A DNA stretch of 64,000 nt from Tubiluchus corallicola (GCA_030141605.1 JAQGDQ010000712.1:1-64000), one strand, 5' to 3'. Shown: positions 1-12,084, numbered from the stretch's first letter. The notes: generated from the sequence alone by a model not told the origin. Numbers and translations: made by a program.

Positions 1-2500
1 CAAGTCTATAGACGATAGACTTTCTGTAAAGAATTAGCCGAACTTCCCGGAACTTCCCATCCATTTCAATTAAAACGCGGTGCAGATCATGCAAACACTT
101 GGTCGAAGTACAGCGGAAATGATAACCGTTTCATTAAAATGCGATGCGCAGTTGATTAAACAGGATAACCTTTAACCTCGAAAAAGCACATCTCGACTTC
201 GTGAGAAATTTCTTACTAGGTACTCACGAATGCAGACAAGGTATTGAGGATGAAATAGAAACATTCACCTAACTTTTAAGACTATCAAAGCATATTAATT
301 AATGGAGATGATTAAGCATTTTATTAATTAACATGGGTGATTGCTGATTTACTTCAAACAACAGTATAAATTTTAAGTAAATAGCCCATATAAGCCTTAA
401 TAGATAAACAAATAAATGGCATTCCATGTTATTTTAAATTCAGTTAGATTTTTTGAAACTTCAATATCAGATTTCGTTTCTAGTAACTCAAGGTAAATAG
501 ACAACAGCAGCCGCTCATGCAAACATTAACAGAGTCATTTGAAGTTTTGCTAGACCTAGAACTATACTTTCTGTGTTGCAATGTTCATGCTTCTAAAATC
601 ATAAATTTAGTTTTTTTATATAATTAAATCTACTATTTAGTTTTTTTAACCAATTTGTGTTCATTGTATCAAATGAATTTAAACTACAAAACTTTTAAAT
701 CTTTTATTCATTTTTTGGATAATTTTGTAACTACTTGTGTAATTTGTACAGTTTTAGTTTGTATTTCATATTTTGCATTTTTTATGTTTATTTATATTTT
801 GTGATGTTTTAACACTCGACCTGGAAATAAAGGAGCCTGTGGCTCATTCTAGCTGTCGAGTTTAAACAAAGATCTTATCTTATCTTTTTATATTGTATTA
901 CAACTCTATGGTACAAATTTTTTTATTATAGTTTTAATCACACAAAAATTGCGTACAACAAAAGCATCCGACTTATTTCATCTACAATATGACTGTTCTG
1001 CAAAAGGAATGCGTGTTCAACTTAACATACGTGACACATTTATATGTGTCAAACAGGCTCATATAACTTGATTATATTTTTATTGCAGAATTTTATTGTA
1101 TTTGCGTACTATTTGTTTTAGTACTACATTTAAATTACTGGAGTTTTAATGTATGTAATGCCTATCTGAATGAAATGTTCCGGGGGGGATGATTGTATGT
1201 GCTGTATATAGAAGTGTTTTACTAATTCTTTACGTTTTTAACTCCTGTTTTTTATATGGAAGAAATTCTGAAATAAAGGTTTAAATTCAATTCTTATTAA
1301 CAAGTTAAAGCAAAAAGAGCATTATTATTGTTTACATACATTGTTTGTTTAAATGAAAAATACAAAAGTTCTTTTTTAACTAAATATTATGTAAAGTAAA
1401 ATTAGAGATCCATTTTGGTAAATGAGAAAAAAATCAAGAATGCTTGATTTTTAGATTAAACATTGTTCTAAATGTGTCAAGGTTCCAGTAATTAAATAAT
1501 TATGTTTATGCAATATACTATCTGGCAAAACAGATGGACGTCATCTTTTAATTAATAAATATTTCAAACGTTTTCACCAAGTATATATTAAATATCTCAC
1601 TTTCATATTCGTACACCACTCATACGGGAAGTACTTTATAGTATTTATGTAACTTCATACCATTATGTGAACTCACGCACAGCAAGCACTCGGCACGCTC
1701 ACACTCACACACGCACAGTCATGTAGCAGAAACACGAATGTGACAACACGTATTTTTACAACATTATTAAATGTTCGTTATATTTGCATGCCTATTACGA
1801 TTTTCACTGATGCCCTACAAAATGTTTAGAGCTACTTGGTATTTGGTAATGTCAAATGCAAATCAGATTTTTCGACAGTCAATCAAGATTTGTTATAATA
1901 TAATAATAGTACACCAATGTCATGATAAAGCATCTCATTATCCCTGCCTCCAAAGCCGCAGGCTTTGCATTTCAGAGGAGCTTAAGTTTTCAAAGTTTTT
2001 TTTATTTGTTGATAAAAGCTTCTGGCTTAAATGCCGGCGATAATTATTTAAATGACAGCTCAATTTACAAACCTGACTAGCGCATCTTTGCAACAAGAGC
2101 TTTATCCAGGTCTAAGCCGATTAACTCCAAGATAATTTGCTTTAATCCTAGCCAGGATAATTACAATTATGGAGGTTTTCTTTGTAAACGAATGAGATGA
2201 TGATGTTAATCCCATTACCGTTTGAACACTGCGAAGTTGACGTCGCGAATATTATCCATTCGCTGTGCTTTTTTTCTCAAATACAGTAGGCGCCGCTTAA
2301 ACAGACTCATCACGGTTAATAGACTCATTCGCTTACCTGACTAAAAAACGCCTGGAACAGGGATAGATGTTCCGTGTAAGAACATCACGAAATGTTGGAA
2401 AACTTCTAATGTGCTAACATGCCATGTGGAACACACACAAAGGACTTACAACTCTTATATGAGGTTTACATCACACGCACTCTCATCACTGCATCGTTGT
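1..2500. other. AT-rich intergenic stretch, no gene recognised
   Basis: No open frame of convincing length or protein similarity was found on either strand. The only structure noticed is the repeat at about 680-905, which has an inverted partner in a HERC1 intron and is listed separately, and a short palindrome (TGACACAT...ATGTGTCA) near 1,030-1,050. The 90-codon open frame at 1,771-2,043 has low-complexity composition and no recognisable domain. Confidence 0.6.
680..905 (-). repeat. Interspersed repeat, inverted partner of 38,195-38,420
   Basis: Read on the - strand, this stretch matches 38,195-38,420 on the + strand along most of its length. Shared landmarks are a GATAAGATCTTT block, a GAGCCACA block, an AATATAAATAAACATAAAAAA block and an ACAAAATTATCC block. 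The GATAAGATAA-type end looks like the microsatellite tail of a non-LTR retrotransposon 3' end, so this may be the 3' UTR of an unidentified LINE or SINE. Confidence 0.6.
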
Positions 2501-2515
2501 CCTTCATCAAGCCTC

Positions 2516-2645
2516 TAAACCAAGAACGCCAAGCCAAGAATGCCAACCTGCCAAGAACGCTACACCGCCAAGAACGCCACGCCACCAAGAATGCCAAGCC
2601 GCCAAGAATGCCAAGCGCCAAGAATGCCAAGCGCCAAGAACGCTT
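2516..2645. repeat. Minisatellite with CCAAGAAYGCCA-like unit
   Basis: About ten imperfect copies of a 10-15 bp unit around GCCAAGAATGCCAAGC run head to tail. The open frames over it on both strands (77 codons on +, 67 on -) are products of the repeat and should not be read as genes. Confidence 0.85.
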
Positions 2646-3830
2646 CGTTTAAGAATATCCAGTTCATATTCAATATCTATGTTCAATATTGGGAAATATT
2701 TAATTAACATGCATTTGCTTTGGCATTGACTGACTAATTAACTACCTTAACTGCCTAGCTAATTAACTAATTTGATTACAAAAAGTGCAGCCTTGAATAA
2801 AGTTGGTGTATCCATTGTTTAAATGATAGTTTGTTTATTTGCAGCGTGTAAACTCATATCACAATTAGTATCGTTGAAAATTTTACAGATTTAATTTAAT
2901 TGCACCATTGAAAGGAAAACTTGTCAAATATGAATCAATATATTGAAATTAAACAACAAAATTATATGAAGTTTCAAACTGCCACTGAGGTATGTTACCA
3001 GAGGAGAAAAAACAGAAAAAAGGAAAACTCATATAAGGTAAATGAAATGACGTATTACCAAATTACAACAGGACTCACTAATCGTATATAATAAGTAAGT
3101 TTTGAGTCTAAACCTCCACTCGTCATATGTGTGATGAAAAGTGCTATTGAGAGAACTGTCTCACTGATAAGGGATATATCTGGTAACACTCTTATCTAGC
3201 TGGACCACAGGGATGTGTCGAGCTCATTTCACAACATATCGTTCTTGGAACGCCAATGAGGTAGTTAATCAGGCGGGATGAATAACTTTCGTATTCTAAT
3301 TTTCCGTTTTCTAATGGGTACGGCATTATTTTCGTCGGGACATATAGACAAAGTAGAAACTTAGTTTATGTCTGGCAATTCCCTATTCCGAGAGAACATG
3401 TACTTTCGAGTTTTTAAGAATCAAACGGAAAATACATACTTAAGGAACTTATGCTGTGGGATCCTACTGCACATTTCCCTGTGGTATCACTGCCTAGATG
3501 TGATATATGTTTCTGCCAATTTCTGCCAATAACATGGAAACATCGTTTGGGAAATAAAGGTAGGAAGTGTGATATTACTTCTAATTATATTTTTTAGGAA
3601 TACAGTGACACAAATAATACACCTTGTATGTATTGATGTGCGATAATATCACGGCAAACGTATTTCCTATGAAATACTGCAATTAGTTTAGTAACAACTC
3701 CCTTCATTAAGTAGGTCTAAACGTCTAATCACTAACCACGTGTTAGCTCTAAACATTAATCTACGAAATTCACTATTTCAGCTACGTTTATGACACATGA
3801 TAATCCAGTACGCTTCTCACATAATCATAT
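2646..3830. other. Noncoding stretch, nothing recognised
   Basis: AT-rich sequence with no convincing open frame, repeat or RNA gene seen on either strand. Confidence 0.5.
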
Positions 3831-3837
3831 ATTAGTC

Positions 3838-4012
3838 GCTCATTTGCTTCTTCATTTGTTCGTTCGTTCGCTCATTCATCCTTTTGATTCATCTATTCAC
3901 TCATTCGTTCCTTCTTTCGTTCGTTTGTATGTTCACTTCTTCCTTCTTTGCTTCTTTCACCAGTTGAGTTGTTTATTTGTTCGTTCATTTGTTCATTCGT
4001 CCTGTTAGTCAT
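3838..4012. repeat. Degenerate TTCRTTCR tetranucleotide-type repeat
   Basis: The stretch is dominated by TTCG/TTCA/TTTG words (for example TTCGTTCGTTCGCTCATTC). Open frames on both strands here are low-complexity shadows of the repeat. Confidence 0.75.
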
Positions 4013-4194
4013 TTGCTTGTTGGTATTTTTTAAATGATAATGACTGTTGGTGCTTTTTGGATGGTCGACGTGTGTTTCATAGTGTACACCAGTGGGATTT
4101 TTAAGAAGAAAAAAGCAGAAGATATTGACATTGAACATTTTGAAAACCTCGGTATTAAAAACGATCAGTATACAGCTATGTTTGTCCAGCAAAT

Positions 4195-5215
4195 ACCCGA
4201 AAAAGTTCAAGAAAAGCTCAGATCTTTGGGTCCTCAAACGATGCATGCATCGTGTCAGACGAAAGAAGCGACACTTTTCGTGAAGCTCTTGCTTGCCTTT
4301 GTTTAGATCTTCACCCTCCAGATGGCCCTCCTGCAGTACTCAGAGTGGATCCTGCTCCTGGCTTTCGTGCTCTTGCCAATTACAGCATTCTTCTGCAACT
4401 GGGTCTTTCTCTGGAAATTGGACGTATCAAAAATCCAAATAAGATCCCAGTTGCTGAGCGTGCCATCCAGGAATTGTAAGAAAAAAAAGAACTTTTGCGC
4501 CACGAACCCGGAGGCGGACCCGTATCTCGTTTAGGTTTGTCTATGGCTCTTACTCGCCTAAATTCTCCCATCTTGGTGGCTTGTCCTCCCGGGAGTTATG
4601 GACACAGCATGACCAGTTCTCTCATGACCAGTTACCCATTTCCGACAGAGATACTATCATATCCCAACGCACACAGCGCCAGGCCAATCACTCACACAGT
4701 GAATCCTCTAAATGTCCCAGTAGACGAAATCTAAATCCCCCTGTTATCACTACAGGAGACTTAGTCTACCTTTACTCCGATCGCGATAAAACCTAGGCAC
4801 GCAGCAGGTATCTTGTCACTGGTATTAATGGGGAATGGCTCTTTATCAAAAAATTTACTGGCTCGCAATTGCGTGCCTCATCTTATAAAATAAAGCACTA
4901 TGAATGTTATTTAGTTCCGACCACACCGATCATGATAAGTATCCTCTGCCTCTGTTAAAACATAGTTTCTGCGATGATGACGATAACTCTGAGGCTGTGT
5001 CTACTGTTCCAATTCCCCATCAGCCATTGACACCCACCACTCTTTCTTCACCACCATCTGACAGCCATACAGACAAGGCAACTGCTGGCCCTTAGCAGTT
5101 GTTCCCGATTTGCGACACTTCAACCGAGCAATCTATCCCTCCAGCCACTGATTATTCTCATCCGAAACGCAGTCGTCGCCCCCCAAAATATCTTGCTGAC
5201 TATGTTACCCGAATT
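4195..5215 (+). pseudogene. Broken LTR-retrotransposon integrase (pol C-terminal) relic
   Basis: Three overlapping + strand frames together resemble the C-terminal half of a metazoan LTR-retrotransposon integrase. A segment at 4,252-4,479 carries the conserved VRVDPAPGF-like and GRIKNPNK-like motifs; a following frame carries SRELWTQ and GDLVYLYSD motifs typical of the integrase C-terminal region; the piece after 4,797 (KKFTGSQLR) continues it, and a basic PKRSRRPPKYL-like tail lies near 5,165-5,200. At least two frameshifts (near 4,480 and 4,580) and in-frame stops (4,477 and near 4,795) break the frame, so it cannot make a full protein. No gag, protease or reverse transcriptase part and no LTR pair was seen nearby. 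The superfamily (Ty3/gypsy-like or BEL) is not settled. Confidence 0.7.
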
Positions 5216-5219
5216 TTAT

Positions 5220-6688
5220 CTTTTTTCTTTATCATTTACATATCAAGTCGTAATTGTGCCTTTTTGACTTTATAATGTAAGTTACACACGAACTTTGTAT
5301 TGCCTTTTTGAGTAACATAATCTGATAATATTACTCTAAATCATTGACTTAATGCTACAACTCTTTCCTGTTAGTTCTATTATAGTCTTGCTGTATTTCT
5401 TTGGTCATCTGTGTATTACCTCTTTCTATATATGTAATATTGTGACAGCTTCTGTCTTGGTATACAGTAATTGAGTAACCGTTCACATTTTGTTGTTTAA
5501 CACACTTATATTCGTATTACTGTATAAGCACATACTGTTTCATGATAAATAACGTATATTAATGTTGTGCACTAATGCTTTTGTGGACCGCACATCGTGG
5601 ATTGCGATATTTCATAAATTACATGCTATATCGTTTGTATTGTAATTCTAGTTAAAAGTTTCACTTTTCGTGTCATATTACATGTATACTAAATGTTGTT
5701 TGATTTTGTTTCTAGCCATTGGTTAAGAAAAAGGAAAAGAGAAGCCTCGCCAGTATACATGCATGCTGGTAGTGTTATCAACTTTACCCCTTTTGCAAAG
5801 TGGCTTTTTTGTTTCCAACTTCTTCGTTTTTTGGCTGTGCTCATCTTTCTAGTTATCACCTCGTTACTTTCCGAGTTATAATAAAGTTGTTAAATTTATT
5901 CTTGTCGTCTTGGTGCTTGAGAGAGAGCTGGTACATTCTTTAATTAATGGCGTAGCAGTTTTTAACAGCTCATAACATGTACAATTGCACAGGAGTTTTC
6001 AACCACACACATGCCCGGTAAGCACGAAACACTCATATATGTCATATTAACCCCTTCAGCCATCTAATTAGCTCCAAATGTCAGCAAACAGAACTAGTAA
6101 ATAATAACAAAAAGGTCACCAATTCGATTCGTCTCCTGAACAACTAAAGCAAAATTGTCGCTGAGGGATTGAAACTAAAACTACAATTACATATGCAAGG
6201 TAATAATTATAGCAAATGGAAAATAGCAAACATCACAATAAAAGTGTATTGCTTATTTTCAATAATAATAAATCATTTTTGAATATTCACAATTCATTTA
6301 ATATTGAAAAATGATTTATTAATATTAATATTAAAAAAACATTTATGAATATTCATAATTTATTTATTAATATTAAAAAAATAAGCATTAAATTCCACTT
6401 GGCCTTCCATAAATATGCATACATTTCGACAACTTCATTTTCAGAGGGGTAAGCTGAATGGGGTAACCAGCATCCTGGGTGAGGATTGGGGGTCAATGAC
6501 CACTATAGACACAGCTGTATCAATTGGTGATTAACTTTCTTCCCTACTCATAGAAGCACATACATAGGTGTCAAAACATTGAAACACCCTGGGTTGACAG
6601 TGCAGTCCCACTTATCTCTATTATCGTTGTTTACATATCAAGCAAAACTATCTGTGGTGTATAAGTCACTATAACCTAGTACCTAGAT
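5220..6688. other. Noncoding stretch between transposon relics
   Basis: No gene was recognised. An AT-rich near-palindrome at 6,270-6,317 (AAATCATTTTTGAATATT and its near-exact inverse) could fold into a hairpin. The 62-codon frame at 5,693-5,881 has no recognisable features. Confidence 0.5.
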
Positions 6689-7454
6689 CAGGGGTGTGCA
6701 AATTATCTGACTAGTCGGGCCACATTAAACATTCCCGCAATTCCTGTGGGACACATGCAGTTTGGTCAAGGAGCCAAGTACAGCAGGACCTAATAACGAT
6801 TTTTTTTGCATCCGATTTGCGCACATCATTACTACTGCACTACTACACTCAAAAAGCTATTTTAGAAGTTATTAAAATTTATATTAAAAGCTATATATTT
6901 CTACTTTCACGACAGATAGTGGTAACAGTCTGTGTAGTACAGTGCATATTAATCTGTCTTGTCTGGCTGTTCTTCAATCTTCCTCTTTTTCTTATCCACG
7001 TTTCTGATCTAATAGAACTCTACATCTGATGAAATGATGAAATAGCCACTGATTGAGGCGTGTAATACTGAGCCGAAGCTCAAATCTGGGAATTCCGCTA
7101 TATCAGGGGTGACCACACTTTTTCAGCTTGCGGCTACTTACAAATTGGTCTGCCCAGTCGTGCTTTTGGTCATAGTAGATAGATAATTTTGACTTGGTTA
7201 TTTGTTTTGAATGGTGGCTTCCGTGATAGTTTGCTGTGTTCTGTTATTACATCGGTTTTTGTGTTCCAAGTGAGCAACGTTAAATTTCGTCATGTCCGAC
7301 AGTGACATTAAGTGACAACCGTCTTGTAAGGGTTAATGCCATCCAATCTAGAGGAAAAAACTACGCGCACTATCTTTGCGATATTGGCGCGGACTTCAGC
7401 TGGGTCGCGTGGGCCGCACTTGCGGCCCGCAGTTTGCACACCCCTGACCTAGAT
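6681..7454. mobile_element. Non-autonomous hAT-type DNA transposon with 8-bp TSD
   Basis: The element spans 6,689-7,446 (758 bp). It begins CAGGGGTGTGCAAA and ends with the exact inverse TTTGCACACCCCTG, a classical hAT terminal sequence. It is flanked on both sides by the identical octamer ACCTAGAT (6,681-6,688 and 7,447-7,454), the 8-bp target-site duplication expected of hAT transposition. No transposase frame is present. A second hAT-like terminal sequence (CAGGGGTGACCACAC) sits inside at 7,104, so the element may be composite. Confidence 0.9.
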
Positions 7455-7904
7455 GGTTAATTACATGTACATTTGCACGGCACCTACATCTAAGCAAGCT
7501 GCGCTCCTACTTGTGGTGTAATAGTTTTATACAAAAACTGAACGTATAAAAGCGGACTCTGTAACTGGTTGTGGTGTGTTATAAACTAAGTGCTTTAGAT
7601 CAATATGAAAGGATACATATTTTCAGAAGTGAATAATATTTTTTTAACATTTAGGCCCTGGCGTCCTTCAAATTTGGTGCTCTAGGCTACAGCCTAGTTA
7701 GGCAATTGGTAGATACGCCCTGCACACGCAAATACACATGTATATGTGTTTTGTTAAAATCAAAGCGGAATTAAAGGTTTAGCACAATGTTCTGTTCCTA
7801 AGTATTTTATACATTACATCAGTAAAAAATTAGAGCTCTCATGCTGGATAATGTTCCAAAATTAAAATTAGATAAAAATGGTCTTTTACAGAAGTGTGGC
7901 ACAC
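7455..7904. other. Region downstream of the zinc-finger gene (3' UTR side)
   Basis: Contains the probable 3' untranslated region of the - strand zinc-finger gene. No AATAAA on the - strand was found within about 200 bases of the stop codon. Nothing else recognised. Confidence 0.4.
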
Positions 7905-8225
7905 TTAGTGCACATCACTAACAAGAACAATCTCAGCTGGGCAAAAGCCGCATTTTCTGTGCGACTCCATTATCAATTTATTTGGAAATGGGAGACCGCA
8001 CACACATTTCTGAAATGAGTGCTGATCAAGTAAGTGTGTGCGGAGATCATCCACTTGTATGCACATAAAGTTGCACAATTTGCATAGAAAACGGTAGCTA
8101 CACTCGCAGAGGTCCTCTGGTTCAACAGTGCAGAAGTTGGAGTCAGCGTAAATTTTCTTACAAGAGTGGCACAAGCGAGGCTGATGATTGAATGATCCTC
8201 GTATATTCTGTAGATCTCTTGCCAC
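7905..8225 (-). CDS. Zinc-finger gene exon 3 (C-terminal, residues 418-523)
   Basis: The acceptor reads CTTCCTGTAG before GTGGCAAGAG on the - strand, phase 0. It encodes two adjacent fingers, a classical C2H2 (C465, C468, H481, H486) and a C-x-C-type C2HC (C491, C493, H506, C509), plus an earlier C436-x2-C439 pair. It ends at a TAA stop (7,905-7,907). Intron 2 is 8,226-8,879, AT-rich with no recognised element. Confidence 0.8.
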   Translation of the reverse strand: MARDLQNIRGSFNHQPRLCHSCKKIYADSNFCTVEPEDLCECSYRFLCKLCNFMCIQVDDLRTHLLDQHSFQKCVCGLPFPNKLIMESHRKCGFCPAEIVLVSDVH

Positions 8226-10689
8226 CTACAGGAAGAAAAACGTATAGATGTGAAAAAACCACGAAGAACAAAAGTAGCTCGCCAGGTGTTCACGAACATA
8301 GTATCATTAAGATCAAAATAACAAAATTGCACTTAGCACTGCCACTGCCACTTGTTGGACTTCAGCCACCTCCCTGGCTGGCTCCTGGTATATCATGGAG
8401 CTAGATGATAGTATTTTATATTATTGTTATTATATTATTAAATTATTGCAAGCATACGTCCTGACTTTACAACTATGGGCAATGATGATCAATAATTTAT
8501 TTGTTTTATGCAGGAAGCAATAACTAAGAACTATTAATAATTGTTTGTCATTTAATAAGTAAATGTTTGCTCAGTAGAATCTATAAAACTTAATATTTAT
8601 ACAATTTGATTGTTAACTTTGTTATCAATTTTAGAGTGGTGTGTTTGCATGTATAGTTGGGTTTATGGCATACATCAGGGTTTTATGTTATTTTTATGTT
8701 TCTTGATGTGTTATGTACCATACCTTGTACTTATATTTGTGGATTTCTTTGGCATTTTGTGATTAATGACCGTGTGTTCTTGTAAATATGATTTCATCTA
8801 ATAAATTATAAGTAATTATTATTCTGTGACTGAGTAAGACAATGGTGAACAATTAATGAGCTCAAACACTTGAACTTACAGCATCAAATCCCACAGTACT
8901 CTGGACAGCTTGCTGTGGAAGTAACGTACTCAACCGATCGGGTTTTGAATGTTGAATAGAGCACTGGAATGATTCTGATAAGTTTTGCTGTAGAGTTACT
9001 TGGACAGGTAACTGTGGTTCCGCCCTGCAACCAGAATGAGATCCACCACTCAATGGTGACGTTACACTTACAGCTCCATCAATGGAATTTGGAGAAGCTA
9101 GTTTATCTTTGTTCTGTTTATGCCCTCTTGCTGTGCTTACTACATGTTCACCAGGTACATTGTCATTTCTTCTGTCAGCCTTCAGACTGGAAATGGTAAG
9201 TTGATTTTTATGGGGTGGAACAGATTCTTCACTCTGACTGCTATGACTCATATCTTTCACAGTTGCTTCTTTGTCATCACCAAGGATGCACGCAATTTTT
9301 TTAGTTACATCTCCACTTAGCCTTTTGTCAAGCACGTCTCTAAATGCCTTCATTCTATCTCTCTGCATCTTTGAAGCTACACTTGTAATGATGCCCCTAA
9401 GTGTACTGCCCCTGTTTTGCGTATTTTTAATGTGCTGTTTGTCTAATGGTGGAGGGGTAATGCTTTGAGTATTGTTGCTATCCTGATTTTCCCCATGATC
9501 ATTTTTATGAGATCTCTCTGTTGTTGAATGTTTGGTGTTGTGAGCCCCACCTTTTCCTAAGCATACTTTCATGTGTGCTTCCATAATTATTACAGAAGTA
9601 ATTATCATTCGAACTTTGCACTGGCAGCAAGTTACCAATTGGTTCAGGTGTTTTTCCTCGACATGTTTCCTGTACAATTTCCATGTACTGCACATTAATC
9701 CACAAATGCATTTCTTGTCTCTCTGAACTGCACTTTTTGCAAATTTGCACTTCTCAAGTTTTAACTGTAATCTGCTCGTGGAAGAGTGAGTTGTTTGGGG
9801 TTTCTTTCTGCCTCTGCTATTGGACTTCACTTTTTTAATAGGAACATGTGGAGTGTCTGTCTTTCTTGCAGGAGTACAAGAGTGTGATTTCAGTCTAGAA
9901 AAAAATACGACATATCAAACTAAAATTGCGACGTCAATTATAATAACTTCCAGAAGTTACAATATCAATTATTACACCTAGAAAAACCCTTCCATTCAAA
10001 AACACTCCTGTACTGGGACCAGTCCCAGCCCGCATGTGCCATGCAGGAACAGAGATACTCTTAGCTACTGTGCTAATGACTTGTGACTAATGTGTTTCTC
10101 AGCTTTTCCAAACATTTCCTAGTCTGTCAATTACTAAAACATGCTAGCTGACATTACCTAATAAAATATAGATTATCAGTTAGTAGTGTAATTATCCTGC
10201 ACAGTTTTGCATAGGATAATAAAAAATTACGTGCACTAAATGAAATACATTCAATGGGCACCAGCTTATGATGCTTCCAAGCTCTGTCTTGTCCACAGAT
10301 GTTAACACCACTGTACCACCCTCTATTAACATTAATAAAATAATATTTTAAATTAACAAAAACTAATGTACTTTTAAACAGTGTGCATTTTCAAGATAAA
10401 GTTTTTTTTGTAAATTTTACAGCAAAAAACAAGCTTGCGCTGGACATTCTTACCTTGATGGAAAACAAAAACGTCTTCCGCATTTCTTACATCTGAATCT
10501 CTGATATTTCAGTATTTTGTGTATGCAGCCTAAATGCTCTCGCAAATGAGCAGACGTGTAAAATAGCTTTCCACAAGAAGTACATTCGTGTTTCCTATCT
10601 TCTCCTCGACATATTAGAACGTGTCTTTCATATGCTGTGTCGTCACGAAAGGAATGACAACACTGACGGCATTTTTTCTCCGCCTCCAT
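7905..10689 (-). CDS. Three-exon multi-zinc-finger protein, 523 residues
   Basis: A complete gene model on the - strand joins 10,689-10,454, 9,894-8,880 and 8,225-7,905, all with GT-AG introns and consistent phases (2, then 0). Exon 1 carries two clear fingers: C7-x2-C10-x12-H23-x3-C27 and C36-x2-C39-x12-H52-x4-H57. A third finger (C67, C70, H83) is interrupted by the first intron and lacks a standard fourth ligand. Exon 2 has C141-x-C143-x12-H156-x4-H161 and C168-x2-C171-x14-H186-x3-C190, then a long Ser/Thr-, Gln- and Lys-rich region without domains. Exon 3 has C465-x2-C468-x12-H481-x4-H486 followed by C491-x-C493-x12-H506-x2-C509. Such proteins usually act in the nucleus on DNA or as adaptors. 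The C-x-C fingers loosely recall ATMIN/ASCIZ, but this is not enough to assign it. The upstream 10,690-10,900 stretch is richer in CpG. Confidence 0.8.
8880..9894 (-). CDS. Zinc-finger gene exon 2 (residues 79-417)
   Basis: The acceptor is a TTTTTTTCTAG just before ACTGAAATC on the - strand, completing an arginine codon split as AG|A. The donor is GATGCT|GTAAGT. The exon is 1,015 bases, open throughout. Two fingers lie in its first third; the remainder is low-complexity and hydrophilic with clusters of Ser, Gln and Lys. Confidence 0.8.
9895..10453 (-). repeat. Intron 1 of the zinc-finger gene with two tRNA-like SINE relics
   Basis: Two stretches on the - strand look like decayed tRNA-derived SINE heads. 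One, around 10,085-10,005, has a box-A-like TTAGCACAGTAGCTAAGAG and a B-box-like GGGACTGGTCC. The other, around 10,320-10,255, has a box-A-like CAGTGGTGTTAACATC. Neither folds convincingly as a functional tRNA. Confidence 0.4.
10454..10689 (-). CDS. Zinc-finger gene exon 1 (start codon, residues 1-79)
   Basis: The ATG at 10,689 is followed within six codons by the first finger. The exon ends at CCATCAAG|GTAAGA, a strong donor, inside the third finger. It encodes two complete fingers and the first two cysteines of a third. Confidence 0.8.
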
Positions 10690-10900
10690 ACTAGCAGTTG
10701 AGCGGGAAAAATTAACTCACAGCAGCTACTGATCTCAGCATGGTTTGCATCGGGGGGAAAACCATGCTGCCCAAACCTTGGTTTTGTCCATCTGCGCAGG
10801 AGTTTGAAAATTGACGGTGGTTAACACTCGCACTTCGATACGTCACATTAATTTCAAGGCAAAGCCGTCAACGCGGTTAGTACTCCTCGCATCTGGAGTA
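10690..10900 (-). promoter_or_regulatory. Candidate promoter of the zinc-finger gene
   Basis: The 200 bases upstream of the start codon are richer in CpG than their surroundings and hold a TACGTCAC word near 10,838, similar to a CRE half-site. No TATA box was identified. The assignment rests on position and composition only. Confidence 0.3.
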
Positions 10901-11149
10901 AGCTGTTTAAAGTCTGAACAATAACGAATTTTGGCGTACGGTGTCTATCACACATGCTGTTCTGTTCAACCGTACTTAGTGCTCAGTAACCTGCACAAAT
11001 TATTGAAAGGGTAGGGGCCACTCCCTTAAAACTGCCGTGCCATATAAGCTATGTTTACTGTACACATGTAAAAAGTTAAAATAATATGTGGTAAATATCC
11101 TGGTGCGCGGGAAAATACTTTCATTTACAAAAATTGTTACATCTTGGTT

Positions 11150-12084
11150 TTTGGGACGAACAAAATTAGTCTGTCATCAAAATATGTGATACCAACTTCA
11201 ACTACCGAACCTTTTACAGAACTTTGGCTTTCAAAAGGTTTTATTGGTGCCTCTGCTACAGCTAATCAGGCATTACAATGGGCGAACGCCAATAACCTAA
11301 ATTTCAATATGTCTAAATTAAATGAAATGATTGTGACTTTCATGACTAAGCCTCCTGATATTCCTTCTGTGATCTCTCTAATGTGAAGGAAAAAAGACTT
11401 GATTCGGCTAAACTTTTAGGCATACAAATAGTTAAAGATTTAACATGGAACATCCATGTCCATTCCATTTATACTAAAGTGAGTAAAAGAATTTTGCGAC
11501 TAGTGAAAAGAGCTAGGACATCTTTCAAATAATATAATAAAAATGTACTGTACCGTGATTAGGCCAGTTGTTGAATACGCTTGTCAGGCATGGCACTCAT
11601 CTCTTTCCCAGAATTTCTCTGATTTGTTAGAAACAGATCAAAAGTGCTCATTGAGAATAATTTTTTTCAAATGAAAACTACGCAAAAGCTCTAATTTTGG
11701 CTAATCTTCAACTTTATTTAATCGTCGCCAAAATTCTTGCAAAAAGTTGTTTTTATCAATTCAAAATCCAAATAACAAAATCCACACTCTATTGCCAGAT
11801 GCCCATACTCCATATTTGAAATACCCCTTACGTAAATGCAGAACAGAGAGATTAAAGAACAGTTTTATCCCATATGGCTTATTTAATTTCTAAACTTAAG
11901 TTTTACTCGTTTAATTTTAATTTATTTTGTTCATGTATCTTGTAACAGTAATAGTGCTTGTCGCTGTACGTTCTATCTTGCTTATTCTTTTTAAAAAAAT
12001 TTATAGTGCAATTTTACGCTGTATTGTAATTCAGCATTTTGGTTGTAATGATGATAAATAAACTTATTATTATTATTATTATTT
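11150..12084 (+). mobile_element. Degenerate non-LTR retrotransposon (reverse transcriptase C-terminal part)
   Basis: Broken + strand frames resemble the end of a CR1/L2-like reverse transcriptase: a motif like LNFNMSKLNEMIV at about 11,295-11,340, then KLLGIQIVKDLTWNIHV near 11,410-11,460, then VVEYACQAWHSSL near 11,560-11,605. Several stops and frameshifts separate them. The 3' end runs into a TTA trinucleotide tail at 12,064-12,083 after an AATAAACTT word, as in many L2/CR1-type 3' ends. Confidence 0.7.

Noticed and set aside
3893-4246. 117-codon open frame on the - strand
   Set aside because: Much of it lies over the TTCG/TTTG simple repeat and the integrase relic; composition is Asn/Glu/Lys-rich low complexity with no domain.
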